A DNA stretch of 64,000 nucleotides. Source: Paracidovorax cattleyae (GTDB lineage Bacteria; Pseudomonadota; Gammaproteobacteria; Burkholderiales; Burkholderiaceae_C). The translations under genes were made by a program, and so were the position numbers. The notes under the pieces were generated by a model that had not been told where the DNA came from, ran no database searches, and worked only from the letters and a program-made list of their open reading frames with translations. Shown here piece after piece: positions 8,400 to 17,057 of this stretch. The stretch lies in assembly GCF_900104515.1 (NCBI RefSeq), contig NZ_FNJL01000004.1, positions 62,001-126,000 of the forward strand, in the 5' to 3' direction. Position 1 is the stretch's first letter; every line of letters begins with the position of its first letter.

Positions 8400-8974
8400 G
8401 TTGCTGCTTCCTGGCAGGGCACCTTCATTCCTTCCAATACAGCGGCTGCCGTGCAGCGACCTTGAGGAGCTTCCGGGTCTGGCTCCACGTACCCCTTGAG
8501 TCCTTGAGGCAGCACGAAGATGTCTCCTGCCGAATAGGTCTTGCCCAAGCCATCTGTTCCGGTGACGGTCACCATGCCCTGCATGATGTGGATCACCTCT
8601 GTTTCCGGCCACGGCAGGATTTCCAGACCCACTGGCTCGATTTCGCAGACCTCGATGGCCGCCACCTGGCCGGGAAGGGTGCAGGGAACGTGGCACCTGT
8701 ATGTGAAATGCATGCCGTTTCGGGTGATGTAGTGCGGGTCCCTGTCCGAAGCCTTGACGGTACGAGCCGTGGCGGGTACGGACTTCGGAACCAGTACAAC
8801 CGGGCGTAAATCCGGTGCCGCTGCCGGGGAGGACGCGGGCGCTGCCTTGGTTGCTATGGCCAAGCGGACCGGTATCCCGGAATTCGCGGCCATGGCCGCG
8901 TGCGATCCCGCCAGGGATGCGCAAACAAAAAACAGGTACGTCACCTTGCCAAGGCGGGATTGGATCAAATACAT
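8396..8974 (-). CDS. Exported cupin-domain protein, first gene of the operon
   Basis: 192 residues. An N-terminal hydrophobic stretch (about 12-30, ending SHAAMA) looks like a signal peptide, so the protein is probably periplasmic. After an Ala/Pro-rich linker (about 40-70) comes a single small cupin barrel of the Cupin_3 type (WPETEVIHIMQGMVTVTG, then AGDIFVLPQGLKG). The canonical two-His metal motif is degenerate. The start at 8974 has no clear ribosome-binding site; a GTG ten codons later is an alternative. It heads the biosynthetic operon and overlaps the next gene by four bases, which ties a secreted protein to a cytoplasmic pathway. Function is unknown: sugar-like or product binding, or a late modification outside the cytoplasm, are possible. 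Confidence 0.65.
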   Translation of the reverse strand: MYLIQSRLGKVTYLFFVCASLAGSHAAMAANSGIPVRLAIATKAAPASSPAAAPDLRPVVLVPKSVPATARTVKASDRDPHYITRNGMHFTYRCHVPCTLPGQVAAIEVCEIEPVGLEILPWPETEVIHIMQGMVTVTGTDGLGKTYSAGDIFVLPQGLKGYVEPDPEAPQGRCTAAAVLEGMKVPCQEAAT

Positions 8975-9790
8975 GTGCGGAAGGTTTGGGGGGATTTCCG
9001 GATTTCGTAAGATATGGCATCAATGGGTGCACAGGATTTTCGAAATCGCCAGGCAATGGGGGAAATCCGAACAATAACTGCCAAAGCTTTTGATGTCGGG
9101 GTATCGGAGTGAATGGAGGCTTCCCCGTCAGATAGCGTCGGCGTGGTTCAGTGAACTGCGAATGCAGGACGGGAAACTGCAGTATCCCTGCTGGAGCGTC
9201 CGTCGAATCAGGAGGCAGAATTGGTTTTTGACGACACATGGTGCGTATCACGGCGAGACGAAAAAATCCGAGTGGCCGGTAGATGCAGTTCACAAGAAAA
9301 ACACCTCATGGACCAATAGCAAGCACATGCATCGGGTTCGGAGGTGTGGATTTCCAGTCAATGCCCATTGGTGTTTTGTGGATTGTCCTGGGAATGCATC
9401 GTGGATTCCCTGTCGTTTTTTGCAGCCTGAGAATACAACGGAAATATGGGTTTGTCACCTTGGCGACAATAATAATAGTATTGATTTGATATAAAAATAA
9501 TTTGGAAAGAATATTTGGTGCTGCATACAAGCAGTCCAGGAGTCATGAAGCAAGCACTGCCTGACTGCGCAGGGGACTCGCAGGAAACTGGGACAGGATC
9601 AGCTCAGCCTGTGGCTGGCAGTCCGCGTAATCTCCGGGCAGGCCTTACGCTGCGATGGCGGCCCCATTCCGGGCCTCCGGCGCCCCCGGCCTACACTGCA
9701 AGCACGCCGGTTGCCTCCATACTGCCGGCTCGATGTTTCGCGGCGGGCGCCGGCATGGCGCGCCGCCTTTTCCGATCGACCGAGGTGGCG
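8975..9790. other. 816-base intergenic region, AT-richer than its surroundings
   Basis: No convincing gene. Open frames of 60-134 codons exist (for example 9090-9494 plus strand) but have no recognisable protein text, no ribosome-binding site and atypical codon use. Base composition is visibly more AT-rich than the flanks, most strongly at about 9465-9520 (runs such as AATAATAATAGTATTG and TATAAAAATAATTT). It must contain the promoter of the leftward biosynthetic operon and perhaps one for the rightward ROK kinase gene. A weak, partial match to the 19-base Fur box can be read at 9465-9483, too weak to call. The composition hints that the left arm of this region was acquired or is a relic. Confidence 0.6.
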
Positions 9791-10726
9791 ATGAGAGCTT
9801 GTATCGACATAGGGGGAACGAAGGTCGCGGTGGCGCTGGCGCCCGCGGGAACGGACCGGGCCGCGCTCGTGGCGCGGCGCAGCGAGCCGACCTTGAAGGA
9901 AGGGCCGCCCGACGCGCTCGCGCGCCAGTGCCTGCGCATGGTGGACGAGGCCTGTGCCGAGGCCGGCATATCGCGCGCACAGCTGCAGTCCACCGGCGTG
10001 GCGAGCTGCGGGCCCTTCGCCCTGCAGGACGGCATGGTCGAGGTATCCACCCCCAATATCTGCGGCGGCCTGCCTGGCGCCGACCGCAGCCTGCTGCCCA
10101 ACGACTGGACGCGCATTCCGCTGCAGGCCCCGCTGGCCAAGGCCCTGGGCCGCGTGAACGTGCAGAACGATGCCGTGGCGGCCCTGGTGGCCGAACGCCG
10201 CTGGGGTGCGCTGCAGGGGCAGGACCACTGCGCCTACGTCACCTGGAGCACCGGCGTCGGCGTGGGCCTGTGCGTGGACGGCAGCGTGCTGGGGGGCAAG
10301 AACGGCAATGCGGGGCACGCGGGCCACAGCTTCTCCAGCGACGGCCCGCCCGATGCCGCCTGCGGATGCGGCAACGTGGGCGACGTGGAATCATTGGTGG
10401 CGGGCAACGCCATTCCGCGCCGCTGGGGCCGCGATGCTGGCGGCCTGATCGGCGCCGCGCGCGAGGGCGACGCCGCTGCCGCCGAGGCCGTGGCGCAGAT
10501 GTGCCGCGTGCTCGGCCGCATGCTCTACAACCTCGTCGCCATCCTGGACCTGCAGCGCATCAGCGTCGGCGGCAGCGTGTTCCTGCACCACCAGGATTTC
10601 CTGCTGCCCCGGCTGCAGGCCGAAGTGTCGGGCCACCTGCCCGCGCTCACCGGTGGGGTGCTCGTGGTGCCGGCCGGCCTGGGGCATCAGATCGGGGACT
10701 ACGCGGCGCTCGCCATGGCCGGCTGA
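9791..10726 (+). CDS. ROK-family sugar kinase
   Basis: 311 residues from the ATG at 9791, preceded by GAGGTGG; the frame extends to 9515 without plausible protein text. The ATP phosphate motif DIGGTKVAVAL is at 6-16, the catalytic Asp lies in VQNDAVAAL, and the GHAGHSF segment precedes a zinc-site region. The ROK zinc motif normally reads CxCGxxGC; here it is CGCGNVGD, so the last Cys is Asp. It should phosphorylate glucose, fructose or an amino sugar (for example N-acetylmannosamine) with ATP in the cytoplasm. It stands alone, convergent with a small HTH gene, so the substrate is open. Confidence 0.85.
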   Translation: MRACIDIGGTKVAVALAPAGTDRAALVARRSEPTLKEGPPDALARQCLRMVDEACAEAGISRAQLQSTGVASCGPFALQDGMVEVSTPNICGGLPGADRSLLPNDWTRIPLQAPLAKALGRVNVQNDAVAALVAERRWGALQGQDHCAYVTWSTGVGVGLCVDGSVLGGKNGNAGHAGHSFSSDGPPDAACGCGNVGDVESLVAGNAIPRRWGRDAGGLIGAAREGDAAAAEAVAQMCRVLGRMLYNLVAILDLQRISVGGSVFLHHQDFLLPRLQAEVSGHLPALTGGVLVVPAGLGHQIGDYAALAMAG

Positions 10727-10754
10727 GCGCAAGGGGCTGCCTGGCCTCGCAGGC

Positions 10755-11015
10755 TCAGGGCCCGGTGGCCGGGGAAATGGCGGTGGCAGTGACCCCGTAG
10801 AGCGCCAGCAGCCCCACCACGTGCCCGATGGCGACACCGGGCTCGCCGGATTCGATCCGGCCGATGGTCTGCACGTGCACCCCGAGCCGCGCTGCGGCCG
10901 CAGCCTGGCCGTCGCCTGCCGCCAGGCGCGCCCGTTTTGCCGCCGCGCCCAGGGCGCGGATCGCCTGGAGGGCGTCCTCGGCGATGTCCACGGAGATGCG
11001 TTTGCCTTGGGCCAT
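10755..11015 (-). CDS. Small XRE/HipB-like helix-turn-helix regulator, orphan
   Basis: 86 residues. A Cro/C1-type HTH is visible at about 35-75 ([20 protein letters not shown] followed by [20 protein letters not shown]), preceded by a helical [13 protein letters not shown] segment. The layout is that of HipB-like antitoxin repressors, but no HipA or other toxin gene is next to it: downstream is the convergent ROK gene and upstream is otsA on the same strand. It may be a free-standing repressor or the remnant of a toxin-antitoxin pair. The 30-base gap to otsA is too short for a confident terminator, so read-through from the trehalose operon is possible. Confidence 0.75.
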   Translation of the reverse strand: MAQGKRISVDIAEDALQAIRALGAAAKRARLAAGDGQAAAAARLGVHVQTIGRIESGEPGVAIGHVVGLLALYGVTATAISPATGP

Positions 11016-11045
11016 GCGCGCATTGTGCCGCGTGTCGGCTCAGTC

Positions 11046-12419
11046 CTATGCCTTCTCCAGCGCCTCCAGGAAGGTGCGCCGCCACCAGTGGATGTCGTGC
11101 CGGCGGATGCGGTCCATCAGGGCCTGGTGGCGCTGCTGGCGCTCCGCGAGCGGCATGCGCAGCGCGGTCTGGATGCAGTCGGCCATGCCCTGGGTGTCGT
11201 ACGGATTCACCAGCAGCGCTTCCTTCATCTGCTCCGCCGCCCCCGCGAAGCGCGAGAGCACGAGAACGCCCGGGTCTTCCGGATCCTGCGCCGCCACGTA
11301 TTCCTTGGCCACGAGGTTCATGCCGTCGCGCAACGGCGTGACCAGTCCCACGGCGGCAGCCCGGCACAGCCCGGGCACGCGCTTGCGGGCCACGGTGCGG
11401 TGGATGTAGCGCACGGGCATCCAGTCCAGGTCGCCGTGGTCGCCATTGATGGCCCCGCACAGGCCTTCGAGCTCGTGCCGCAGGTCGGCATAGGCGTTCA
11501 CGCTGTCGCGCGTCGGGGAAGCGATCATGATGAGCGTGGCACTGTGCTGGTTCTCGGGATAGCGCGCCAGCAGTTCGCGGAAGGCCCGCACCCGCTGCGG
11601 AATGCCCTTGGAGTAATCCAGCCGGTCGATGCCCATCAGCAGGCGGCGGCGCGAATACTCGTTCTTCATCGCCTCGTAGGTCTGCACGGCGTCCGGTGCG
11701 GCGGTGAGGTGCGAGAACTCGTCCACGTCGATGCCGATCGGGAAGGCCCCTACCTGCACCGTGCCGCCGAAGGCGCGCAGCCGCTGCGGGCCCACGCTTT
11801 CGGCGCCGCCTTCGGTCCTCAGGTACTGCGTGAAGTGGGACACGTCCGCCTCGCTCTGCAGGCCCACGAGGTCGTAGGCGAACAGCGAGCGCATCAGCCA
11901 CTCGTGCTGCGGGATGGCGGCCATGATGAGCGGCGGCGGCACGGGGATGTGCAGGAAGAAGCCTATGCGCTGCTTGCATCCGAGTGCGCGCAGCTCGGCC
12001 GCCAGCGGGATCAGGTGGTAGTCGTGCACCCAGAGGATGTCGTCCTCCTTCAGCAGCGGCAGCAGCTTGCGCGCGAACATCTGGTTCACGCGCCGGTAGC
12101 CCGCGATGTATCCCGCATTGAAATCGGCCAGATCCAGCCGATAGTGGAACACCGGCCACAGCACGCTGTTGCTGTAGCCCGCGTAGTAGCTGTCGTGGTC
12201 TTCCTGGCACAGGTCCACCGTGGCCAGCGTCACGCTGCCCGCCTGCCGCGTCTGCAGCTTGCCCTCGCCGGGCAATCCGTCCTCGGTGATGGTGCCGCTC
12301 CAGCCGAACCACATGCCACCCGTGCGGCTCAGTGTCTCGCCCAGGGCCACGGCCAGCCCCCCCGCGGCGGGTTTGCGGGGATCGGCGATGCGGTTGGAAA
12401 TGACGACGAGTCGGCTCAT
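11046..12419 (-). CDS. otsA: Trehalose-6-phosphate synthase
   Basis: 457 residues, GT20 family, full length. It joins UDP-glucose (or ADP-glucose) and glucose 6-phosphate into trehalose 6-phosphate. Visible family motifs: the N-terminal [10 protein letters not shown] with the GGLAVALG glycine loop, W-V-H-D-Y-H-L in the acceptor site, and [11 protein letters not shown] whose Arg and Lys bind the nucleotide diphosphate. It is the last gene of the leftward operon otsB-GH15-otsA, 35 bases after the GH15 stop. Trehalose made here protects against osmotic and drying stress. Confidence 0.95.
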   Translation of the reverse strand: MSRLVVISNRIADPRKPAAGGLAVALGETLSRTGGMWFGWSGTITEDGLPGEGKLQTRQAGSVTLATVDLCQEDHDSYYAGYSNSVLWPVFHYRLDLADFNAGYIAGYRRVNQMFARKLLPLLKEDDILWVHDYHLIPLAAELRALGCKQRIGFFLHIPVPPPLIMAAIPQHEWLMRSLFAYDLVGLQSEADVSHFTQYLRTEGGAESVGPQRLRAFGGTVQVGAFPIGIDVDEFSHLTAAPDAVQTYEAMKNEYSRRRLLMGIDRLDYSKGIPQRVRAFRELLARYPENQHSATLIMIASPTRDSVNAYADLRHELEGLCGAINGDHGDLDWMPVRYIHRTVARKRVPGLCRAAAVGLVTPLRDGMNLVAKEYVAAQDPEDPGVLVLSRFAGAAEQMKEALLVNPYDTQGMADCIQTALRMPLAERQQRHQALMDRIRRHDIHWWRRTFLEALEKA

Positions 12420-12454
12420 GGGAATTCCTTGTTATTCAATCCAGGGGCCGTCCG

Positions 12455-14398
12455 TCAGATCACGCTGTCCCACGGCGCCGACAGGCGCATCGCGGCATTG
12501 ATGATGCCCACCATGGAATAGGTCTGCGGGAAGTTGCCCCACATCTCGCCCGTCTGCGCGTGCGTGTCTTCCGACAGCAGGCCCAGCGGGTTGCGGGCGG
12601 CGAGCATGGCCTCGAAGATTTCGCGGGCCTGGCTGCGGCGGCCGATGCGCGCCAGGGCGTCGATGCGCCAGAACGTGCAGATGTTGAAGGCCGTGTCGGG
12701 CTTGCCGAAGTCGTCCGCCGCCTCGTAGCGGCGCATGTAGGGGCCGTCGCAGAGCGTATGCTCCATGGCGTCCACCGTGCTCACGAAGCGCGGGTCGCGC
12801 GGGTCGATCAGGCCTACCTCCGCCATGAGCAGCACGCTGGCATCGAGTTCATTGCCGCCGAAGCTTTCCGCGAAGGCCTGGCGCTTGTCGCTCCAGGATT
12901 TCTCCAGGATCTCGTCCCGCATGCGCCGCGCATGGCCGTGCCAGTAGCCGGCGCGGTCGGACAGCTGCAGCGAGTCGGCGATCTTGGCCAGGCGGTCGCA
13001 TGCGGCCCAGCTCATGAGCGCGGAAGAGGTGTGCACCCGCGCGCGCGTGCGCAGCTCCCACATGCCCGCGTCCGGCGTGCCGTACACCTTCACCGCCAGC
13101 TCGCCGATGTGCTCCATGCGCGCGAACTCGGCCGGGCCGGCGGGATGCAGCAGGCGCCGGTCGTGGAAGGCCTGGGCCGCGCCGAGCACGATGTTGCCGT
13201 ACACGTCGTGCTGGAAATGCTCCGCCGCCTGGTTGCCGACGCGCACGGGGCCCATGCCGCGGTAGCCGGCCAGCTGCGGCACGAAATACTCGGGCAGGTC
13301 GCGCTCCAGCCCGATGCCGTAGAGCGGCTGGATGTGGCCGCTGCTGGTCTCCACCACCACGTTGCTCAGCCAGCGCAGGTAATCCTCCATCGTGGCCGTC
13401 TCGGACAGGCTGTTGAGCGCGCGCACCACGAAGAATGCGTCGCGCAGCCAGCAGTAGCGGTAATCCCAGTTGCGGCCGCTGTGGGCGGACTCGGGAATGC
13501 TCGTGGTCATGGCCGCGACGATCGCGCCCGTGTCTTCGTAGAGCGAGAGCTTGAGCGTGATGGCCGCGCGGATCACGGCGTCCTGCCATTCCAGCGGCAC
13601 CGCCAGGCGCTGCGTCCACTGGCGCCAGTAAGCCACCGTCTCCTGCTCGTAGGAGCGGGCGGTGTCCGCGATGCCGAAGGGCAGCGATTCGTCCGCTCCC
13701 AGCAGGAAGTTGTATTCGCGCGATAGGACGAACGGCTGGCCCGAGAGCACGTGCGAGAGCGGGGCATCGGTGTTCAGCCGCAGCGTCTGGTCCGCGCCCA
13801 CGAAGCGCACGTGGTTGCTGCCGCGCGTGATGCCGGGCTTCTCGCTGCCCCAGCCGAAGCGCACGTTCGCCGTCACGCGGATGCGCGGCGAGCCCTGCAC
13901 CGGGCGCACGCGGCGCACCAGCAGCATCGGGCGGAAGAAGCGCGAGCGCGCATGGAAGCGCGGCGCGAAATCGGTCACCTCGATGCTGTTGCCCGAGCGG
14001 TCCGTGAGGCGCGTGCGCAGCACCGCGGTATTGGGCTCGTACCACTGGCGGCTCTCGACCTGGTCCTCCAGTTCGATCGCGAAGCGGCTGCCCTGCTCGC
14101 CAGGCTGGATGAGGGCGTTGAACACCGGATCGCCGTCGAAGCGCGGCAGGCAGCACCACACGATGTGGGCGTTGGCGTCCACCAGCGCGCTGACCGAGCA
14201 GTTGCCGACCATGCCCAGAGACAGAGAAACCTCCCCGGGCGCAGCGAAGCCGGGCGGGCGCGGAAGCGGATCGTGCGACAGCCCGAGGTTGCCGTCGGCG
14301 AAGGGCGGTGCGCTGGCCGCTGCGGCCGCCGCGGCGCTGGCGGCGGCGGATGCCGGGGGCGGCGGGGAGGACGGTGGCGTGGAGGTGGGCGAGGTCAT
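12455..14398 (-). CDS. Glycoside hydrolase family 15 protein (glucoamylase/trehalase-like)
   Basis: 647 residues from the ATG at 14398, which overlaps the otsB stop by four bases. The first 40 or so residues are a Pro/Ser/Ala-rich low-complexity lead including a run of seven alanines, and no signal peptide is evident. The core has the GH15 N-domain start (GMVGNCSVSALVD) and the catalytic-domain segment GRNWDYRYCWLRDA, with the helical repeats of an alpha/alpha barrel to the end. GH15 enzymes with this layout are often next to otsA/otsB in proteobacteria and related actinobacterial proteins are trehalases. It may tune trehalose or glycogen-derived glucans; which one is not visible. Confidence 0.88.
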   Translation of the reverse strand: MTSPTSTPPSSPPPPASAAASAAAAAAASAPPFADGNLGLSHDPLPRPPGFAAPGEVSLSLGMVGNCSVSALVDANAHIVWCCLPRFDGDPVFNALIQPGEQGSRFAIELEDQVESRQWYEPNTAVLRTRLTDRSGNSIEVTDFAPRFHARSRFFRPMLLVRRVRPVQGSPRIRVTANVRFGWGSEKPGITRGSNHVRFVGADQTLRLNTDAPLSHVLSGQPFVLSREYNFLLGADESLPFGIADTARSYEQETVAYWRQWTQRLAVPLEWQDAVIRAAITLKLSLYEDTGAIVAAMTTSIPESAHSGRNWDYRYCWLRDAFFVVRALNSLSETATMEDYLRWLSNVVVETSSGHIQPLYGIGLERDLPEYFVPQLAGYRGMGPVRVGNQAAEHFQHDVYGNIVLGAAQAFHDRRLLHPAGPAEFARMEHIGELAVKVYGTPDAGMWELRTRARVHTSSALMSWAACDRLAKIADSLQLSDRAGYWHGHARRMRDEILEKSWSDKRQAFAESFGGNELDASVLLMAEVGLIDPRDPRFVSTVDAMEHTLCDGPYMRRYEAADDFGKPDTAFNICTFWRIDALARIGRRSQAREIFEAMLAARNPLGLLSEDTHAQTGEMWGNFPQTYSMVGIINAAMRLSAPWDSVI

Positions 14399-15132
14399 GC
14401 GGGAAACCCTTCCGGCGATGCCATCTGGAACAGCCATTCGCGCAGCTCCGTGGTGTCGTCGCAGCGCGCGAGCGCACGGGTGCCGCCGGCTCCGATCTTG
14501 ATGCCGATGCCGCCGAGCGCCTGGGCGGCTTCGAAGCCGTATTCATCGGTCACGTCGTCTCCCGCGAACACGGGGATGCGGCCTGCGAAGGGCGCCTGGC
14601 GCATGAAATCGGCGATCGCCCGGCCCTTGTTCGGCCCGGAGGGCTTGATCTCCAGCACGCATTTGCCCTGCATGAGCTCCAGGCCGGGCGCCTGCGCCAG
14701 CGCATGCTCGAGCGCCGCGCGGCACAGCGGCTCCAGCTCCACCGCCTGGCGGTAGTGCAGGGCCATGCCCGCGCTCTTGCGTTCCAGCACCAGCGCGGGA
14801 TAGCGGTCCAGCAGCGGCTGCACGGCACGCACCACGGGGGCGAGGTCGGGCGCCGGCACGCCGCCGACGACGCCGTTGCCCATTCGGTACTGGGCGCCGT
14901 GTTCGCAGGCCAGCGGCAGCTGCAGGGGGCTGAGGAAATGATCGATATCGGCCTGCGTGCGGCCCGTGGCGATGGCCAGGGCGCCCTCCAGGCGCTCGTG
15001 CAGGACCCGCAGGGCCGGCACCACGCCAGGATGTACCTGCACCGCATCGGGGTGCGGTGCAATGTCGGCAAGCGTGCCGTCGAAGTCGAGAAACAGCGCA
15101 TGGCGCGCGGTCAGCAACGGTGGCTTTTGCAT
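14395..15132 (-). CDS. otsB: Trehalose-6-phosphate phosphatase
   Basis: 245 residues from the ATG at 15132 (a nearby ATG at 15140 is out of frame). HAD phosphatase: motif I is LFLDFDGTLAD with the nucleophile Asp and the acid/base Asp two residues later; motif IV is AGDDVTDEYGFEA; the Lys in EIKPSGPNKG belongs to motif III. It removes phosphate from trehalose 6-phosphate. First gene of the trehalose operon, with its stop overlapping the GH15 start. The frame continues far upstream only as shadow of the antisense cca gene. Confidence 0.93.
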   Translation of the reverse strand: MQKPPLLTARHALFLDFDGTLADIAPHPDAVQVHPGVVPALRVLHERLEGALAIATGRTQADIDHFLSPLQLPLACEHGAQYRMGNGVVGGVPAPDLAPVVRAVQPLLDRYPALVLERKSAGMALHYRQAVELEPLCRAALEHALAQAPGLELMQGKCVLEIKPSGPNKGRAIADFMRQAPFAGRIPVFAGDDVTDEYGFEAAQALGGIGIKIGAGGTRALARCDDTTELREWLFQMASPEGFPA

Positions 15133-15255
15133 TGGCGCATACCTTACCAGATGGCATTGCCGAGCCTGTAGGCCGCGAGGCTGGTGCCCTGTAGGCGTGC
15201 CGCAGCCACCGCCGGCGCGCCTTGAAAACACGGGCGTCGCCGCGCATCTGTCGCC

Positions 15256-15711
15256 ATGCCCCAGTCCCTGCACGTCGTCTGCCCGCACTGCCACACCACC
15301 AACCGCATCGCGGCCGACCGCCTGGCCGCGCCGGCCGGCTCGGTCGAGGCGGACTGCGGGCAGTGCCACCGTCCGCTCTTCACGGGAGAACCCGTCGCGC
15401 TCGACGATGCCTCCTTCGGGCGCCATGCCGAACGCAACCATATTCCGGTGGTGGTCGATTTCTGGGCGCCCTGGTGTGGTCCCTGCCGCACCATGGCACC
15501 GGCCTTCGCGCAGGCGGCCCGGACGCTCGAGCCGGGCGTGCGGCTCGCGAAGCTCGATACCGAGGCGCATCCCGCCATCGGCGCGCGCCTGGGCATCCGC
15601 AGCATCCCGACGATGGTGATGTTCCGCCAGGGGCAGGAGATCGCGCGTATTTCCGGCGCGCTGGGGGCGGCCGACATCGTGCGCTGGGTACGGACGGCCG
15701 GCGGCGCCTGA
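15256..15711 (+). CDS. trxC: Thioredoxin 2 (zinc-containing thioredoxin)
   Basis: 151 residues. The N-terminal zinc finger has CPHC (10-13) and CGQC (34-37), followed by a thioredoxin fold with the active site FWAPWCGPCR and the cis-proline loop SIPTM. This two-part layout is diagnostic of TrxC, a cytoplasmic disulfide reductase induced by peroxide in other bacteria. Convergent with cca, separated by 25 bases. Confidence 0.95.
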   Translation: MPQSLHVVCPHCHTTNRIAADRLAAPAGSVEADCGQCHRPLFTGEPVALDDASFGRHAERNHIPVVVDFWAPWCGPCRTMAPAFAQAARTLEPGVRLAKLDTEAHPAIGARLGIRSIPTMVMFRQGQEIARISGALGAADIVRWVRTAGGA

Positions 15712-15736
15712 AGGCGCGTTCGAGCGGACGGGGCCG

Positions 15737-16996
15737 TCAGGTTCCGGCCGCGGGCTCCTGCGCCGCCATCCAAGCCTGCACGGCGTCGCCGCGCGCCCGG
15801 CGGATCCAGTCGCCCACCTGCGGGCCGGCGGCGCCGCGGGCCTGGGCCCGTGCGGCCACGGCGGCGGTATCGACGGAGCGCGCCGCCCGCAGCGCGCCCA
15901 GCAGGCGTTCGCGCTGCGGGTAAGGCTTCTCCTCGAATCCCAGCCGGCCGCGCGCATCGCATTCGCAGGCCAGCAGCACGTCGGCGAAACGGGCGGGCTT
16001 GCGCAGCGCGTCGCAGCGCTCCAGCAGCCGCACCAGGGCCGCTGCACCCAGTTCCGCGCTGCGGTGGATATTGCCGTGCTCGCGCGCCACCACGTCCGCG
16101 GTCTCGCGGCACTCCACCGGCGCCCGCAGGCGCTCGCACACGCGGGCGAGCAGCGTGGCGCTGCGCTGCTCGTGCCCGATGTGGCGCGGCAGCACGTCGG
16201 CCGGCGTCGTGCCCTTGCCCAGGTCGTGGACCAGGCAGGCGAACCGCACCGGCAGCGGTGCCTGCAGCCGCGCGGCCATGTCCAGCACCATCATCACGTG
16301 CACGCCGGTGTCCACCTCGGGGTGGTATTCGGCACGCTGGGGCACGCCCCAGAGCCGGTCCAGCTCGGGCAGCAGCACCGCCAGGGCGCCGCAGCCGCGC
16401 AGCACCTCGAACATGCGCGACGGGGCGGCTTCCATCAGGCCGCGCGCGATCTCCTGCCAGACACGCTCGGGAACGAGGTCGGCCACCTCGCCGGCATCGA
16501 CCATCTCCCGCATGAGCGCCATCGTCTCGGGAGCGACGGAAAAATCGGCGAAGCGCGCGGCGAAGCGCGCCACGCGCAGGATGCGCACAGGGTCTTCGCG
16601 GAAGGCATCGGTCACGTGGCGCAGCAGCTTCGCCTGCAGGTCGCGTGCGCCGCCGTAGGGATCGGCCAGTTCCCATGCCGCAGGATCCTCGCCGCGTACC
16701 GCCATCGCATTGATGGTGAGATCGCGGCGCGACAGGTCCTGTTCCAGCGTCACGTCCGGGGCGGTGTCCACCACGAAGCCGCGGTAGCCCCTGCCACTCT
16801 TGCGCTCGGTGCGCGCCAGCGCGTACTCCTCGCGCGTCTCGGGGTGGAGGAAGACGGGAAAATCCCGCCCCACGGGCAGGAAGCCGCGCGCGGCCAGGTC
16901 GTCGGGCGTGGCACCCACCACCACCCAGTCGCGGTCGTTCACCGGGCGGCCCAGAAGCCGGTCGCGCACGGCGCCGCCCACCATGTAGATCTGCAT
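15737..16996 (-). CDS. cca: Multifunctional CCA tRNA nucleotidyltransferase/phosphohydrolase
   Basis: 419 residues from the ATG at 16996, close to the 412 of E. coli. The class II nucleotidyltransferase head is seen in [12 protein letters not shown] (5-16) with catalytic D21 and D23 in VNDRDW. A C-terminal HD domain is present (LVHDLGKG and HEQRS segments), so the protein should both add CCA to tRNA 3' ends and hydrolyse phosphates. The longer frame to 17500 is antisense shadow of the neighbouring gene. It shares a short divergent upstream region with the hypothetical gene at 17058. Confidence 0.95.
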   Translation of the reverse strand: MQIYMVGGAVRDRLLGRPVNDRDWVVVGATPDDLAARGFLPVGRDFPVFLHPETREEYALARTERKSGRGYRGFVVDTAPDVTLEQDLSRRDLTINAMAVRGEDPAAWELADPYGGARDLQAKLLRHVTDAFREDPVRILRVARFAARFADFSVAPETMALMREMVDAGEVADLVPERVWQEIARGLMEAAPSRMFEVLRGCGALAVLLPELDRLWGVPQRAEYHPEVDTGVHVMMVLDMAARLQAPLPVRFACLVHDLGKGTTPADVLPRHIGHEQRSATLLARVCERLRAPVECRETADVVAREHGNIHRSAELGAAALVRLLERCDALRKPARFADVLLACECDARGRLGFEEKPYPQRERLLGALRAARSVDTAAVAARAQARGAAGPQVGDWIRRARGDAVQAWMAAQEPAAGT

Positions 16997-17057
16997 GCGG
17001 GCAGTGTAAGGGGCCGGTCTCGGTATATTCGGCGGCGATCCTTCCTGCCCGTCTGCC

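Noticed and set aside
9004-9043. TTCGT and TTCGA pair upstream of the cupin gene
   Set aside because: Spacing is 30 bases and the second half ends in A, so it fails the PIP pattern.
9465-9483. Fur-box-like string upstream of the biosynthetic operon
   Set aside because: About 12 of 19 positions agree with the consensus, it lies in an AT-rich stretch and almost 500 bases from the first gene; chance is likely.
9090-9494. 134-codon open frame in the intergenic gap
   Set aside because: No ribosome-binding site, odd amino-acid mix (many Trp, Cys, His) and no family resemblance; treated as non-coding.
10653-12521. 622-codon plus-strand frame opposite otsA
   Set aside because: Antisense shadow in GC-rich DNA; residues are His/Arg/Val-heavy and the minus strand encodes clear OtsA.
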